Shown here in pieces: positions 43,684 to 53,085 of a stretch of 64,000 nucleotides of DNA. The position numbers and the translations under genes were made by a program. Under the pieces are notes generated by a model that worked only from the letters and a program-made list of their open reading frames with translations, was not told the origin of the DNA and made no database searches. Each line of letters starts with the position of its first letter. The first letter of the stretch is position 1. The stretch spans positions 248,001-312,000 of the forward strand of contig CAWHVQ010000015.1 in the NCBI GenBank assembly GCA_963832895.1, given 5' to 3'. Source of the DNA: JAMXLO01 sp963832895. GTDB lineage: Bacteria; Pseudomonadota; Alphaproteobacteria; Acetobacterales; Acetobacteraceae.

Positions 43684-45642
43684 TACCATCAGTCCGCCCC
43701 GTGCGGTGACAACATTGCGGCCGCCCAGCATGCTATCGATAACCCCCAGGAGGTCCTGGCGCGGGTATGGCTTCCGCAGGATGGTCAAACCCTCAATCTC
43801 CGCATCGGCCAACGCCTCCGCATAGCCAGTCGTCAGCAATACCGGCAGCTTTGGATAGAGCGTCCGCACCTCGTGCGCGAACGTGATCCCGTTCATGCCG
43901 TGGGGCAGGACGATGTCGGAGAAGACGAGATCGATAGGTGCCCCGGAGGCAAGAGCAGTGAGCGCGGCGGGTGCGTGCTCAGCCTGTGCGACGGCGTAAC
44001 CGGCATCTTTCAACACCTTGGTCGCGAGTTCTGCGACATCGGCATCGTCCTCGACGACGAGCACAGTGCCTTTGTTGGATGTTGTCGCGGCGGTCTCATC
44101 TGGCGTCCCCACATGAGTCACGTGATCGAGTGCTGGAAGATAGAGAGTTATGCAGGTGCCCTGGCCGACGTTGCTCGTGACCGTCGCGACGCCGCCTGAT
44201 TGCAGTGCAAAGCCATAGACCTGGCTCAATCCAAGTCCGGTTCCCTTGCCAACGTCCTTTGTGGTGAAGAACGGCTCGAACACATGAGGGAGCACGTCGG
44301 GGGCGATTCCCACACCAGTGTCGGACAAGGTCATTACCACGTAGCTGCCATCGAGGCCATGATTGCCCTGCTCAAGCGTCAAGCCCTGGTAGGTCGCATT
44401 GCGCGCCGATATCTTGAAAGTGCCGCCGTTCGGCATAGCGTCTCTCGCATTGACTGCGACGTTGAGCACAGCGAGATCGAGTTGGCTCACATCGATCATG
44501 ATGGGCCACAGATCGCTGGGGAAATCGACTTCGACGTATATATCGCCACGCAGCGTCCGAGCGAAAAGGTCAACAGCCTCGCGCATATGCGCCGAGACGT
44601 TGACCTCTTCCGGATGCAGCGGTTGCTGCCGTGAGAATGCGAGGAGTTGTTGGGTTACACGCTCCGCGCGCACGGCGCCGCGCCGGATAGCCGATAGGAG
44701 ACGCCGCAGTTCCTCGTTGCCGGCGGTGAGCGCATCGGCCAGGTCCAGGCTGCCGATCATGACCTGCAGGATGTTGTTGAAATCATGTGCTACGCCGCCA
44801 GTGATCCGGCCCACTGCCTCCATCTTCTGCGCCCGATGGAGCATCGCGACCGTTTGCTGCATTTTTGTTTCGGCTTCTTTGCGCGCCGTAATGTCCTGGA
44901 CTATGCCGGTGAAATAGCGTTGCCCGCCAGCGTGCCATTCGGCGATCGAGAGATCGAGAGCGAAGACCGAGGCATCCTTGCGCTGGCCGGTCACCTCGCG
45001 GCGAACGCCGATAATCTTTGCCTTCCTGGTTTGCCGGTAGTCGGCGATATACCCGTCATGCCGGCTACGGTCTGGCTCCGGCATGAGGTGACTGACGTTG
45101 TGGCCTATTACCTCGTCAGCGGCATAGCCAAAGATCATCTCGGCGGCGCGGTTGAACGCCTGAACTGTCAGGCGCTCGTCGATCACCACGATGCCATCGA
45201 CCGCAGACTCGATGATTGCCCGGTACTTCGCCTGCTCGCCAAGTAGCCGCTCTTCAGCAAGCTTGTGCTCGGTGATGTCACGTCCGATGTTGGCATAGCC
45301 GATAAGCCGCCCAGCGTCGTCCCTGATTGGTTCAACGACGAGGCTCGCCCAGAAGGTCGAACCGTCGTTGCGCACGATCAGGCATTCGCCTTCATATCTT
45401 CCGCGCTCGGCGGCAATCGCGAGGACACGCTGAGGCACGCCCACCTCGCGATCAGCATCTGTGAAGAAACACGAGAAATGCTGGCCGACGATCTCGGCCG
45501 CTGCATAGCCCTTGATGCGCTCGGCGCCAGGGCTCCAGCTCCTGACGTCACCCTCTGGATCAAGCATGAAGAGTGCGTAATCAGCGACCGCCTTGGCGAG
45601 CAGCGCAGCTTCGTGCGCGGATGATGTCAACGGTTCGCTCAC
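43603..45642 (-). CDS. Hybrid PAS-PAS histidine kinase with receiver domain
   Basis: A 679-residue protein from GTG 45642. There are two PAS domains (about 15-125 and 140-255; the second is FixL-like, with IIESAVDGIVVID and FTGIVQDITARKEAE). A HisKA domain follows with the phospho-His in ITGGVAHDFNNILQ, then HATPase (LNVAVNARDAMPNGG, SDTGVGIA, GTGLGLSQVYG) and a receiver domain (VLVVEDDADV, SDIVLPHGMNG, RKPYP). There are no membrane helices, so it is cytosolic. The stimulus and partner regulator are unknown. The last 25 or so residues overlap thiL. Confidence 0.93.
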   Translation of the reverse strand: MSEPLTSSAHEAALLAKAVADYALFMLDPEGDVRSWSPGAERIKGYAAAEIVGQHFSCFFTDADREVGVPQRVLAIAAERGRYEGECLIVRNDGSTFWASLVVEPIRDDAGRLIGYANIGRDITEHKLAEERLLGEQAKYRAIIESAVDGIVVIDERLTVQAFNRAAEMIFGYAADEVIGHNVSHLMPEPDRSRHDGYIADYRQTRKAKIIGVRREVTGQRKDASVFALDLSIAEWHAGGQRYFTGIVQDITARKEAETKMQQTVAMLHRAQKMEAVGRITGGVAHDFNNILQVMIGSLDLADALTAGNEELRRLLSAIRRGAVRAERVTQQLLAFSRQQPLHPEEVNVSAHMREAVDLFARTLRGDIYVEVDFPSDLWPIMIDVSQLDLAVLNVAVNARDAMPNGGTFKISARNATYQGLTLEQGNHGLDGSYVVMTLSDTGVGIAPDVLPHVFEPFFTTKDVGKGTGLGLSQVYGFALQSGGVATVTSNVGQGTCITLYLPALDHVTHVGTPDETAATTSNKGTVLVVEDDADVAELATKVLKDAGYAVAQAEHAPAALTALASGAPIDLVFSDIVLPHGMNGITFAHEVRTLYPKLPVLLTTGYAEALADAEIEGLTILRKPYPRQDLLGVIDSMLGGRNVVTARGGLMVSEVTPATAVEGHGLPVRAADHDLGRP

Positions 45643-45991
45643 CGTTTGTTCCCCACCTCAGCGGGGGTTATCCGTTGTCTTTCCATTACGAACCCATCGA
45701 TCATCAGATTGCGGGAAATCAGCGGCCACGCGCCATCGGTGCACCATCGGCCCTTACGGTAACGATATTTCGCTCAGTTGCGGTATTATTCTGATTCAGG
45801 GAAGCAATTCATTTGTGGGGGATCGGCACGGTCCTGAGCGCCGCATGATAGCCATGCTCCCGCCGGGCAGCAGTGAGATGATCGGCGGCTTTCCCCGCCC
45901 CATAGTGCCTGCTTCAATGCGGCGCTCGTCCACCGAATACCCGACGGGTTGAACCAGGCCGGCAAATGATTGATATGGTTATCATAATTCG
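45643..45991. other. 349-bp gap between divergent kinase and MFS genes
   Basis: No coding sequence is supported. It should hold the promoters of the leftward kinase gene and the rightward MFS gene. A possible rightward promoter (TTGAAC at 45949-45954, GATATG at 45972-45977, 17-base spacer) would start transcription only about 8 bases before the MFS ATG, giving a nearly leaderless mRNA. The AT-richer stretch around 45755-45800 holds no clear signal. Confidence 0.5.
45971..45984. promoter_or_regulatory. Possible operator upstream of the MFS gene
   Basis: TGATA-TGGT-TATCA is a perfect 5-bp inverted repeat overlapping the candidate -10 region and ending 7 bp before the MFS start codon. The position suggests a repressor site, but no dedicated regulator gene adjoins it, and short palindromes of this size occur by chance. 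Confidence 0.3.
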
Positions 45992-47170
45992 ATGAATCGC
46001 AACGTTTGGCTGTTGTTCTGCTGCCAGGCGCTGATGAACGCCGTGATGTCCGGCCAGACCGTGATGAGCGCTCTGATCGGGCACGCGCTCGCAGTGGACA
46101 AGTCGCTCAATACGCTGCCGATGGCGATCCAGATGACGGCCACCATGACCGCGTCGATCCCCGCCGGCATCATATTCGCCCGGCTGGGCCGCAAGCCAGG
46201 CTTCTGGCTCGGCTGCGTCGGCTCGTTGCTCGGCAGCCTCACATTCGCGCTCGGGGTCTGGATGCAGAACTTCCAGGTCTATTGCATCGGTGCCGTCTTT
46301 GCCGGTCTGGGCTTCGGCATCGCCCAGCACCTGCGCTTCGCCGCGGCCGAGGTGGCGGCTTCCGAAGCGCGCGCCCGCGCGATTGCGCTGGTGATGGCGG
46401 GCGGCGTGCTCGCCGCGATCATCGGCCCCGAGATCGTCAAGCGCAGCAACATGCTGCTGCCACCGCTGATGTTCCTCGGCACCTACCTCTGCCTGACCGT
46501 CCTGCCGTTGATCAGCGCCACGCTGCTGCTGTTCATCCAGCTGCCGCCCGCTACACGGCAGGTTATCGAGCCGGTGCCGTTCCGCACCATCATCGCGCGC
46601 CCGAGCTTCCTGACCGCCGTCGTCTGCAGCATGGTCGGCTACGGCACGATGAACCTGGTCATGGCCTCGACGCCGCTGCAGATGCTGTTCTGCGGATTCG
46701 GGGTTAACGCCAGCGCCGATGTGATCCGCGCGCACTCGATTGCCATGTTCCTGCCGGGCTTCGTGACCGGACGGCTGATCCACCGCTTCGGGGCGCATCT
46801 CATCGTCTGTATCGGCGCTGTGTTAACCTCGCTTTGTGTTGCCACCAATCTGCTGTTTCCGCCACTGATCCCCACCTTCATGGTGGCCCTGATGCTGTTG
46901 GGCGTGGGTTGGAACTTCATGTTCGTCGGCGGCACCACTCTGCTGGCGACCGCACATGATCCGCACGAAAGGGTCCGCGTACAGGCCACCAACGACTTCA
47001 TCGTTTTCGGCACGGTGGCCTGCACCGCCTTCGCTTCAGGCGCGATCGAGGCGACCGGCGGCTGGGCGGCGCTGAACCTGGTCGTCGTGCCGCCGACACT
47101 GATCGCGGCGGCGCTGGTGATCTGGCACTGGGCGGCCCGCGCGCGTCTGGCGCCGGCGGCGGCTCAATAG
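45992..47170 (+). CDS. MFS transporter
   Basis: A 392-residue protein with 12 predicted transmembrane helices. The loop after helix 2 contains GIIFARLGRKPGFWLG, the MFS motif A. The second half starts around RTIIARPSFLTAVVCSMVG. The overall look is that of YfkF/UMF-type MFS proteins with unknown substrate. No Shine-Dalgarno sequence precedes the ATG. Confidence 0.88.
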   Translation: MNRNVWLLFCCQALMNAVMSGQTVMSALIGHALAVDKSLNTLPMAIQMTATMTASIPAGIIFARLGRKPGFWLGCVGSLLGSLTFALGVWMQNFQVYCIGAVFAGLGFGIAQHLRFAAAEVAASEARARAIALVMAGGVLAAIIGPEIVKRSNMLLPPLMFLGTYLCLTVLPLISATLLLFIQLPPATRQVIEPVPFRTIIARPSFLTAVVCSMVGYGTMNLVMASTPLQMLFCGFGVNASADVIRAHSIAMFLPGFVTGRLIHRFGAHLIVCIGAVLTSLCVATNLLFPPLIPTFMVALMLLGVGWNFMFVGGTTLLATAHDPHERVRVQATNDFIVFGTVACTAFASGAIEATGGWAALNLVVVPPTLIAAALVIWHWAARARLAPAAAQ

Positions 47171-47670
47171 GCCGGGGTCGGGGCACCGCCGGCAGGCCCG
47201 GTGGTCGTGGTCTGGCCAACTGCGTTGAACCGGCCGATGTTGCCGAACAACTGCTGCAGGAACGACGCCTCGGTGCCCGGCGACGGCGTCGAGCGCGCCA
47301 CGACGGAGACCGGTATCGCGTCATCCTTGTTCAGGAGCTTCACATCCTGCAGCACGCCTTGATCATTGAAGCTCAGAACGGTCACGTTCTGATTGAGAAT
47401 GCCCTGGGTGCGCGCGATTCTCGGGCGGGTCACCTCACTGATATAGAGCCAGGTGTTGTCATCGAAGGTGGCCCGCGCGGTCGGCGAACCGATGAGCGCG
47501 GTGACATCGGCCCGCGTCGATGTGCCAGGCACCAGCTCCTTGAGCTGATCGGCATCCACATGGTTGCCGCGAAGCTGTGACTGGGCCTGGAAGATGCTGC
47601 AGCCGCCGACCAACAGGCAGGCAAGCAGCGTGAGCGATGGCAACAAGGGTGCTGAATGGTCTCGGTTCAC
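47164..47670 (-). CDS. bamE: Outer membrane protein assembly factor BamE (SmpA/OmlA lipoprotein)
   Basis: A 168-residue lipoprotein from GTG 47670 (GGAGG upstream) with lipobox LLVGGC. The BamE core is LRGNHVDADQLKELVPGTSTRADVTALIGSPTARATFDDNTWLYI. BamE is an outer-membrane-anchored accessory subunit of the BAM complex that inserts beta-barrel proteins. It is divergent from the bc1 chaperone and DUF177 genes, a conserved alphaproteobacterial arrangement. Confidence 0.93.
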   Translation of the reverse strand: MNRDHSAPLLPSLTLLACLLVGGCSIFQAQSQLRGNHVDADQLKELVPGTSTRADVTALIGSPTARATFDDNTWLYISEVTRPRIARTQGILNQNVTVLSFNDQGVLQDVKLLNKDDAIPVSVVARSTPSPGTEASFLQQLFGNIGRFNAVGQTTTTGPAGGAPTPAY

Positions 47671-47782
47671 CTGGGCGTATCCTCCGCTCCGCGGTATGTC
47701 ACCTCGGTGTCACGACGGCTCGATGCTTGTCAATCGCCGCACGGTGGCGACGGCATAAGCGGCGGAAGGAGTGATCGCTAAC

Positions 47783-48340
47783 GTGTCAGGGCTGCTTGGC
47801 TTCAAGGGTCTGCGCAGGGCCAACCGGCACCAAAGGGCCGGCTCCGCGCTCTATGGCGCCGCGGTCGCCGCGGCACGCGCGCCCTGGTTCTATCGGGCAC
47901 TTGGCGTGCCGGACACTCTGGACGGACGGTTCGATCTGGTCGCGCTGCATGCCTTCCTGCTGATCCACCGCCTGCAGGACGCGCCGGAGCCTGGGCCGGC
48001 CCTGGCGCAGGCGGTGTTCGACGCCATGTTCACCGACATGGACAACAACCTGCGCGAGATCGGCGTGAGCGACCTGAGCGTGGGCAAGCGCATGCGGGCC
48101 ATGTGGGAGGCGTTCCACGGCCGTGCCAAAGTCTATACCGAGGCCTTCCAGACGGGCGATCGAGCGGCACTCGAGGCCGCGCTCGCGCGCAATGTCTGGC
48201 GTGGCGCGGCGCCGGTCGGGGCGGCCGCTTCATTGGCCAGGGTCGTGACGGCGCAAGCGGTGCATCTTGCCACGCAGTCACTTGCGGCCTTGGAATCGGG
48301 GCAGGCACAATTCCTGCCAGCGACGGAGGCATTGCCATGA
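47783..48340 (+). CDS. Ubiquinol-cytochrome c chaperone (Cbp3-like)
   Basis: About 185 residues. GTG 47783 is preferred, 11 bases after AAGGAG; another GTG at 47771 overlaps that ribosome site. The sequence WFYRALGVPDTLDGRFDLVALHAFLLIHRLQ and MFTDMDNNLREIGVSDLSVGKRMRAM matches the ubiquinol-cytochrome c chaperone family, which helps assemble cytochrome b of complex III. It is coupled by ATGA to the DUF177 gene. Confidence 0.92.
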   Translation: MSGLLGFKGLRRANRHQRAGSALYGAAVAAARAPWFYRALGVPDTLDGRFDLVALHAFLLIHRLQDAPEPGPALAQAVFDAMFTDMDNNLREIGVSDLSVGKRMRAMWEAFHGRAKVYTEAFQTGDRAALEAALARNVWRGAAPVGAAASLARVVTAQAVHLATQSLAALESGQAQFLPATEALP

Positions 48341-48831
48341 TTCCGGAACTGCACCGGCCAGTCGCGGTCGAGCGTATCGGGCCTGCCGGCCTGGACACGA
48401 CGGTGGACGCCACCGCCGCGGAATGCGCAGCGCTTGCCGAACGCATGGGCCTGCCGGCGGTCCTCGCACTGACCTGCGCCTTCCATCTGGACCGGGATGC
48501 GGCCGGCACGCTGTTGGCGCGGGGACGCCTCGTCGCTCGCGTGATGCAAACCTGTGTCGTCTCGCTGGATGACTTTGCCAGCACTGTCGAGGAGCGCTTC
48601 GCGGTACGCTGCGTTCCGGACGGCGAGGAAACCGATGAAGCCGACCCCGAGGCGCTCGACGAGATCACCTTTGTCGATGGCATTCTCGACCTGGGCGAAG
48701 CCGCAGCGGAGCAACTTGCGCTGGCACTCGATCCGTATCCACGCAGCCCGGACGCCGTGTTGCCGGACGTTCCGGACGACCCTGAGGCGCAGCCCTTTGC
48801 CGCGCTGGCGCCGTTGCAGCGCCGCCACTGA
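48337..48831 (+). CDS. DUF177 (YceD-like) domain-containing protein
   Basis: A 164-residue acidic protein from ATG 48337. Conserved DUF177 features are ARVMQTCVVSLDDFASTVEERFAVRCVPDG and DGILDLGEAAAEQLALALDPYPR. In bacteria with an rpmF neighbour the family is linked to 23S rRNA accumulation or ribosome assembly. It follows the bc1 chaperone; the usual downstream plsX and fabH are not present, the cluster being cut here by a leftward lactonase gene. Confidence 0.9.
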   Translation: MIPELHRPVAVERIGPAGLDTTVDATAAECAALAERMGLPAVLALTCAFHLDRDAAGTLLARGRLVARVMQTCVVSLDDFASTVEERFAVRCVPDGEETDEADPEALDEITFVDGILDLGEAAAEQLALALDPYPRSPDAVLPDVPDDPEAQPFAALAPLQRRH

Positions 48832-48911
48832 GGGCATTGCGGGCTGGTCGCACCGACTGTCCGATTCTCGTCAATGCCGCTAAAGCGGACATGCTCTGAA
48901 GCGAGCCGGTG

Positions 48912-49946
48912 TCAGGGCAGATCCACGATCTCCACCCAGTTGGGCATGCCGCCCAACGGATACTGTGCCTGCGGGCTCAGGCTGCCGTCCTCCGGATCGA
49001 TCGCGTGTACGCTCAACCGGTTCGAATCCAGGCCGGCCGCGAGCAGGAACCCGCCGCGTGGGTCGATGGCAAAGCCGCGAGGCGTGGTTTCAGTATCCCA
49101 GCGTCCGATCGGCGCCAGGAAGCCGTTTGCGGAGTCGATGCGGAACCCGGTCAGCGTGCTGGTCTGCCGCTCGCTGGCATAGAGAAATCGTCCGTCCGGC
49201 GTAGCATGGATGTCGGCGGCGTTGGCTTCGCCGAGGAAATGCGCCGGCAGCGTCGCCACTGTCTCGATCTCCGACAGCCCGCCCGATCCCGGCTCGATCC
49301 GATACGCAACAATGGTGGCGTCGGTCTGGTTGAGCAGATAGATGAACCGACCGGTCGGATGGAAAGCGAGATGCCGCGGTCCAGACCGCGCGCGCGTCGT
49401 GACGGTCGATGGCGTATTGGGCCCCAACGTTCCCGTGTCGGGGTCGAACACCAATTGCATCACATGATCTGCACCAAGCACGGCGCTGTAGGCGAACCGG
49501 TTCGCCGCATCGACCACGACGCAATGCGCGTTCGGACCGGTCGGTGTGACCTGCATCGTGCGCCCCTCGATCCGTCCGGCGGAATCGATCGGATAAATCG
49601 CGAGCCGAGCATCCGTATAGGAAGCCGCCAGCAGGAACTGGCCGCTACGGTCGATGACGATATATGCCATGGCACAGAGCAGTGGCGTCGTGGCGAGGTG
49701 CGACAACCGGCCGCTCGAGGCGTCGATGCCGAAACTGGATGCCGCGAAGGGCGGGCTGCGCAGCGCCGCGTAGAGAAACCTGCGGTCGGGACTGACCGCC
49801 ATTGGCAGGCTGGTCGGTGACGGCAGGTCCGTGCCGGGCACCGGCACGCGCTCGACCAAGCTCAGCGCGCCGCTTTGCCGATCCATATCGAAAACGAAAA
49901 TGTCTTTGCTCTCAGCATTCGCGACATACGCAATCGTCCTCGCCAC
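48912..49946 (-). CDS. Lactonase family (YbhE/Pgl-type) beta-propeller protein
   Basis: About 344 residues from GTG 49946 with GGAGGGA upstream; the frame is open further but overlaps the divergent FUSC gene. Seven-bladed propeller repeats are visible (AYVANAESKDIFVFDMD, AVSPDRRFLYAALR, LAFHPTGRFIYLLNQ, IHATPDGRFLYASER, FAIDPRGGFLLAAGL). The family includes 6-phosphogluconolactonase of the pentose phosphate pathway. The divergent starts leave only about 90 bp. Confidence 0.9.
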   Translation of the reverse strand: MARTIAYVANAESKDIFVFDMDRQSGALSLVERVPVPGTDLPSPTSLPMAVSPDRRFLYAALRSPPFAASSFGIDASSGRLSHLATTPLLCAMAYIVIDRSGQFLLAASYTDARLAIYPIDSAGRIEGRTMQVTPTGPNAHCVVVDAANRFAYSAVLGADHVMQLVFDPDTGTLGPNTPSTVTTRARSGPRHLAFHPTGRFIYLLNQTDATIVAYRIEPGSGGLSEIETVATLPAHFLGEANAADIHATPDGRFLYASERQTSTLTGFRIDSANGFLAPIGRWDTETTPRGFAIDPRGGFLLAAGLDSNRLSVHAIDPEDGSLSPQAQYPLGGMPNWVEIVDLP

Positions 49947-50037
49947 GCATCCCTCCGCCTCGCCAGCGATGCCCGCACCAACCTCGCCGGACAGTGAGCC
50001 GGCGCTTATACACGTGCATGGAGCAAAAGATCGACCG

Positions 50038-52102
50038 ATGAACGCGCTCCGAAGTCCCGTTCGCGCTCTGGCGGCATTCGACCCGCACGGCTTGAGCCTG
50101 CTGCGGGGGGTAAGGGGCGCGTTGGGCTGCTGTGTGCCCTTGCTTGCCGCCCAATGGTTCCGGGACCCGGCGCTGTCCTGGGCCGCCTTGATCGGCTTCT
50201 GGGTCGCCCTGGTCGATCCCGGCTGGCCGCCGAGAAGCCGTATCGTCACGATCGGCGCCTTCATCGCCGGCAGCGCCGCCGGCTGCTTCCTTGCCATACT
50301 TCTGCGACCCTACATCTGGCCGTCGGGCGCCTTCGCGCTGGTGTGGTGCCTGGCGGCGATCCTGACGCGGATCTGGGGCGACACGGCCGGCAGCAGCGGA
50401 AACCTGGTAGCCATTGCGACGCTGATCGTTCTGGGGACCGACCAGCCTTCCTCCGCCACCGCGGCGGCGGAGATGGCCATGGTCACCATCGGCGGCGGCC
50501 TCTGGGGGCTGCTTCTCGCGTTCTGCATCGGCGGGCGGCGTCCCGAGGCACCTCTGCGCGCGGCGCTGGCGGCGGTTTTTCGGGCGGAAGCTGCTTTCGT
50601 GCGCGATCTGGTGCGCGTTACCGCAGCAGCAATACCGCGGCGCGGTCCGGGAAGCGATCGAGCACGCCCGCGGCATGCTGGTTTCCGCACGCCGCCAGTG
50701 GTTCGGCGGCAGCATGGCCACGCAGTCTTTTGGCCTGCTACTCAGCGATGCTGAGGGCGTCCTGCGGGCCCTGCTCGCATTGCGCGAGGCACTGAACGAC
50801 GGCTCGCCGACCGAGGCGCCGGCTGTGAGCGCGCTCGCGGATCGCCTGGACGCAACGGCCACGGCGCTGACTGATGGTCGCCCCATCGCCGTCATTGCCT
50901 CGCCAGTCCATGCGGGGGACGACGCCGACGCCGTCGCCGTCGCGCTGCACGCGGCGACCGGCTGGATCGCCGCCGCCCAGTGGCACCTGGCCGACCCGCC
51001 GGATTGGGCCGCCGCCTCCTGTGAGCCGGAGGCGGTTCAGCCGACCAACCGGCTGCGCCAGCTCCGCGACAACCTCAACACCGAGTCGCTGTCACTGCGG
51101 CATGCCGCGCGCTTCGCGCTGACCGGCGCGGCCCTCACCATGCTGGTCAAAGGCTTGCACATCGACATGGGCTACTGGATCACCATCACCGCGGTGATCA
51201 TCCTGCAGGCATATCCGTCGGCCACCTGGCAGCGGGCGATCCAGCGCGTCGGTGGTACCGTGCTTGGCGGCCTGATCGCCGCCGGCACCGCCTTCTTCCT
51301 GCATGGACCGGCGGCGATCGTTATCGTCGTGATCCCGCTCAGCCTGCTGTCGATGGCGTTCCGCGGAGTCAGCTACGCACTTTACATCGTCTGCATAACG
51401 CCGCTCTTCATTCTCATAACGGAACTCGTCAACCACGGCGGGGTGCTGTCGCCTGCGCTTGGCGAGTTGCGGATACTGGACAATTTGGTGGGGGCGGCGA
51501 TCGGCATGCTCGCCACCTTCATGCTGTGGCCGAGCTGGGAAGCCCACTTCCTGCGCCGCCGTCTTGCCGAGGACCTGCGTGCCAACGCCCGCTTCCTGAT
51601 GGCGGCGCTCGACGCATGGCTGGGGACCGCGACCTTGCGGGAGACGGATGACGCCCGGCGACAAGCAGGCCTCGCCGGAAACAACGCCGAGGCGTCGTTG
51701 CGCAGGACGATGGACGAACCGCGGCGTCACCCGTCCGATCAGATTGCGGCCGCCATGGCGATCACCGCTGCGGCACGGCGGCTTGCGGGCATGGCCGCGC
51801 TCGTCGTGCAGTCGCCACCGGTGCCTGAGGCAATGGCGCGCATTGCCGGCATCCGTCCGTATCTTCAAGGAACGGCCGAGGCTGCCGCGGACGCGATCGA
51901 GCACGGAAGAGCGCCGGCCGCGGGTTCCGCCAAAACGCTGCCGCACCGTTCGCAGATCGAGATCCTGCTGAATGGGGTCCTGCGGCAACTCAGCGTCGTA
52001 TCGGAAGCGGCTCGGAGGCTCGCCGTCCCCGAGCGGCCTTTTCCATCGCCACGTGATCCGGGCGAGCGATCTACGACTATTCCAGGCTGTAGATCTGGCT
52101 GA
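50038..52102 (+). pseudogene. FUSC family membrane protein, interrupted by a one-base frameshift
   Basis: The first frame from ATG 50038 encodes the N-terminal membrane module (RGVRGALGCCVPLLAAQWF...FWVALVDPGWPPRSRIV) up to about 50616. The +1 frame then continues LPQQQYRGAVREAIEHARG and the cytoplasmic domain, followed by a second membrane module (YWITITAVIILQAYPSATWQ...RVGGTVLGGLIAAG), the FUSC signature, to 52102. One extra base near 50617 explains the split. FUSC proteins resemble AaeB/YccC and export aromatic acids. Whether the break is real is uncertain. Confidence 0.8.
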
Positions 52103-52128
52103 TCCATGTCCCCATTGGTTGATCTTTC

Positions 52129-52157
52129 TTGACACGAATAGTTAGTTTAGATAACTA
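52129..52157 (+). promoter_or_regulatory. Promoter with embedded operator upstream of the holin-like gene
   Basis: TTGACA at 52129-52134 and TAACTA at 52152-52157 are separated by exactly 17 bases. The spacer and -10 contain a perfect inverted repeat TAGTTA (52139-52144) / TAACTA (52152-52157), so a repressor bound there would block RNA polymerase. It lies about 65 bp before the holin-like gene in a distinctly AT-rich patch. A phage-repressor-like control is possible. Confidence 0.6.
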
Positions 52158-52222
52158 GCGCGACGCCAACAGGCAGACTCTGCCCACACGCATCAGAGCG
52201 CCTTGTCACCACCGGAGATATC

Positions 52223-52615
52223 ATGAGCATCGACCTGACACCGCTGGTGCAGGCGCTGGCTGCGCTTGCGTTGGCGGCAATGAGTGGGGCGACCCCCTAC
52301 CTCACGCCGCTCCTGCGCCGCTATCTGCACATCAGGCTCACCGCGACCCAGGCTGCCGCGATCCAGACCGCTGCCGATGCTGGCGCGCAGGCGGCCTACG
52401 GCTACATCGCAGCGCATGCTGCCAGCTATCGCGATGTGGCGATCCGCGATGCCGCCATCGCCAAGGGCGTGCAGCACGTTGTCGCCTCGACACCAGAAGC
52501 CCTGACGGCGATCGGCGTCACGCCCGAGCACGTCCGGAACATGGTCGAGGCGCGGTTCGGAGGGCTCCTGGCCACCGATCCCAACGTGTCGATCGGCGCC
52601 TCGCCGGTCGCCTGA
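52223..52615 (+). CDS. Small membrane protein resembling LL-H-type phage holins
   Basis: A 130-residue protein with one N-terminal hydrophobic helix (LTPLVQALAALALAAMSGATPYLTPLL). An Ala-rich helical domain follows (ATQAAAIQTAADAGAQAAYGYIA...IAKGVQHVVASTPEALTAIGVTPEHV). This layout, with one helix, a long amphipathic helix and a short C-terminal globular part, resembles LL-H family holins and similar phage proteins. The match is by architecture only. It forms a pair with the lipoprotein gene 28 bp downstream. Confidence 0.55.
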   Translation: MSIDLTPLVQALAALALAAMSGATPYLTPLLRRYLHIRLTATQAAAIQTAADAGAQAAYGYIAAHAASYRDVAIRDAAIAKGVQHVVASTPEALTAIGVTPEHVRNMVEARFGGLLATDPNVSIGASPVA

Positions 52616-52643
52616 ACCCCAGCAACAATCCGGAGAAATCACC

Positions 52644-52943
52644 ATGCGATGCATCTTGGCGCTGCCGTTGCTCGCCTGCCTGTCCGCGTGCGGCAACGTG
52701 ACGCCGGAACAGCAGGCGACGATCAGGCAGGTGCTGACGGTGGCCTGCAACGTGGACGGCGTGGTTGTGCCGGTGGCGCAGCCGATCGTGGCCACCCTGG
52801 GCCCGGTGGGTGCCACTGTCGCACAGGTGGACCTGCTGGTGCACCCCGCGGTGATTGAAGCATGTAAGACAATCAACGGGGTACCGGTGAGTGTGACACC
52901 GGTTGGCGCTCCAGTGACCGTGCCCGCCGAAGGCGCCGCCTAG
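52644..52943 (+). CDS. Small lipoprotein, hypothetical
   Basis: A 99-residue protein with an export signal and lipobox (LPLLACLSACG). The mature part is short and valine-rich with two further cysteines (VACNVDGVVVPVAQPI, IEACKTINGVPV). No family is recognised. Following a holin-like gene, it occupies the place where phage lysis cassettes often encode an outer-membrane spanin lipoprotein, but no supporting coiled coil is seen. Confidence 0.6.
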   Translation: MRCILALPLLACLSACGNVTPEQQATIRQVLTVACNVDGVVVPVAQPIVATLGPVGATVAQVDLLVHPAVIEACKTINGVPVSVTPVGAPVTVPAEGAA

Positions 52944-53085
52944 TTCGAGCGACTGGGGGCGGGCGCGCGTCGGTGCGGGGATCGCCCCTCCTTGGTGCGA
53001 GTGCCCCTGCGTGTCGCCTTAAGCTCGTGTTGACTGACAGGGGGTAGCCTTCTTCGGGTCACCTCTGAAATTGAAAGTGAAACCG

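Noticed and set aside
45755..45800. Promoter-like TTGCGGTATTATTC stretch possibly driving another small RNA
   Set aside because: No properly spaced -35/-10 pair and no terminator downstream before the MFS gene.
37001..50617. Programmed ribosomal frameshifting as the explanation for the three broken genes
   Set aside because: No slippery heptamers or downstream structures are evident at the three breakpoints, and these families are not known to use frameshifting.
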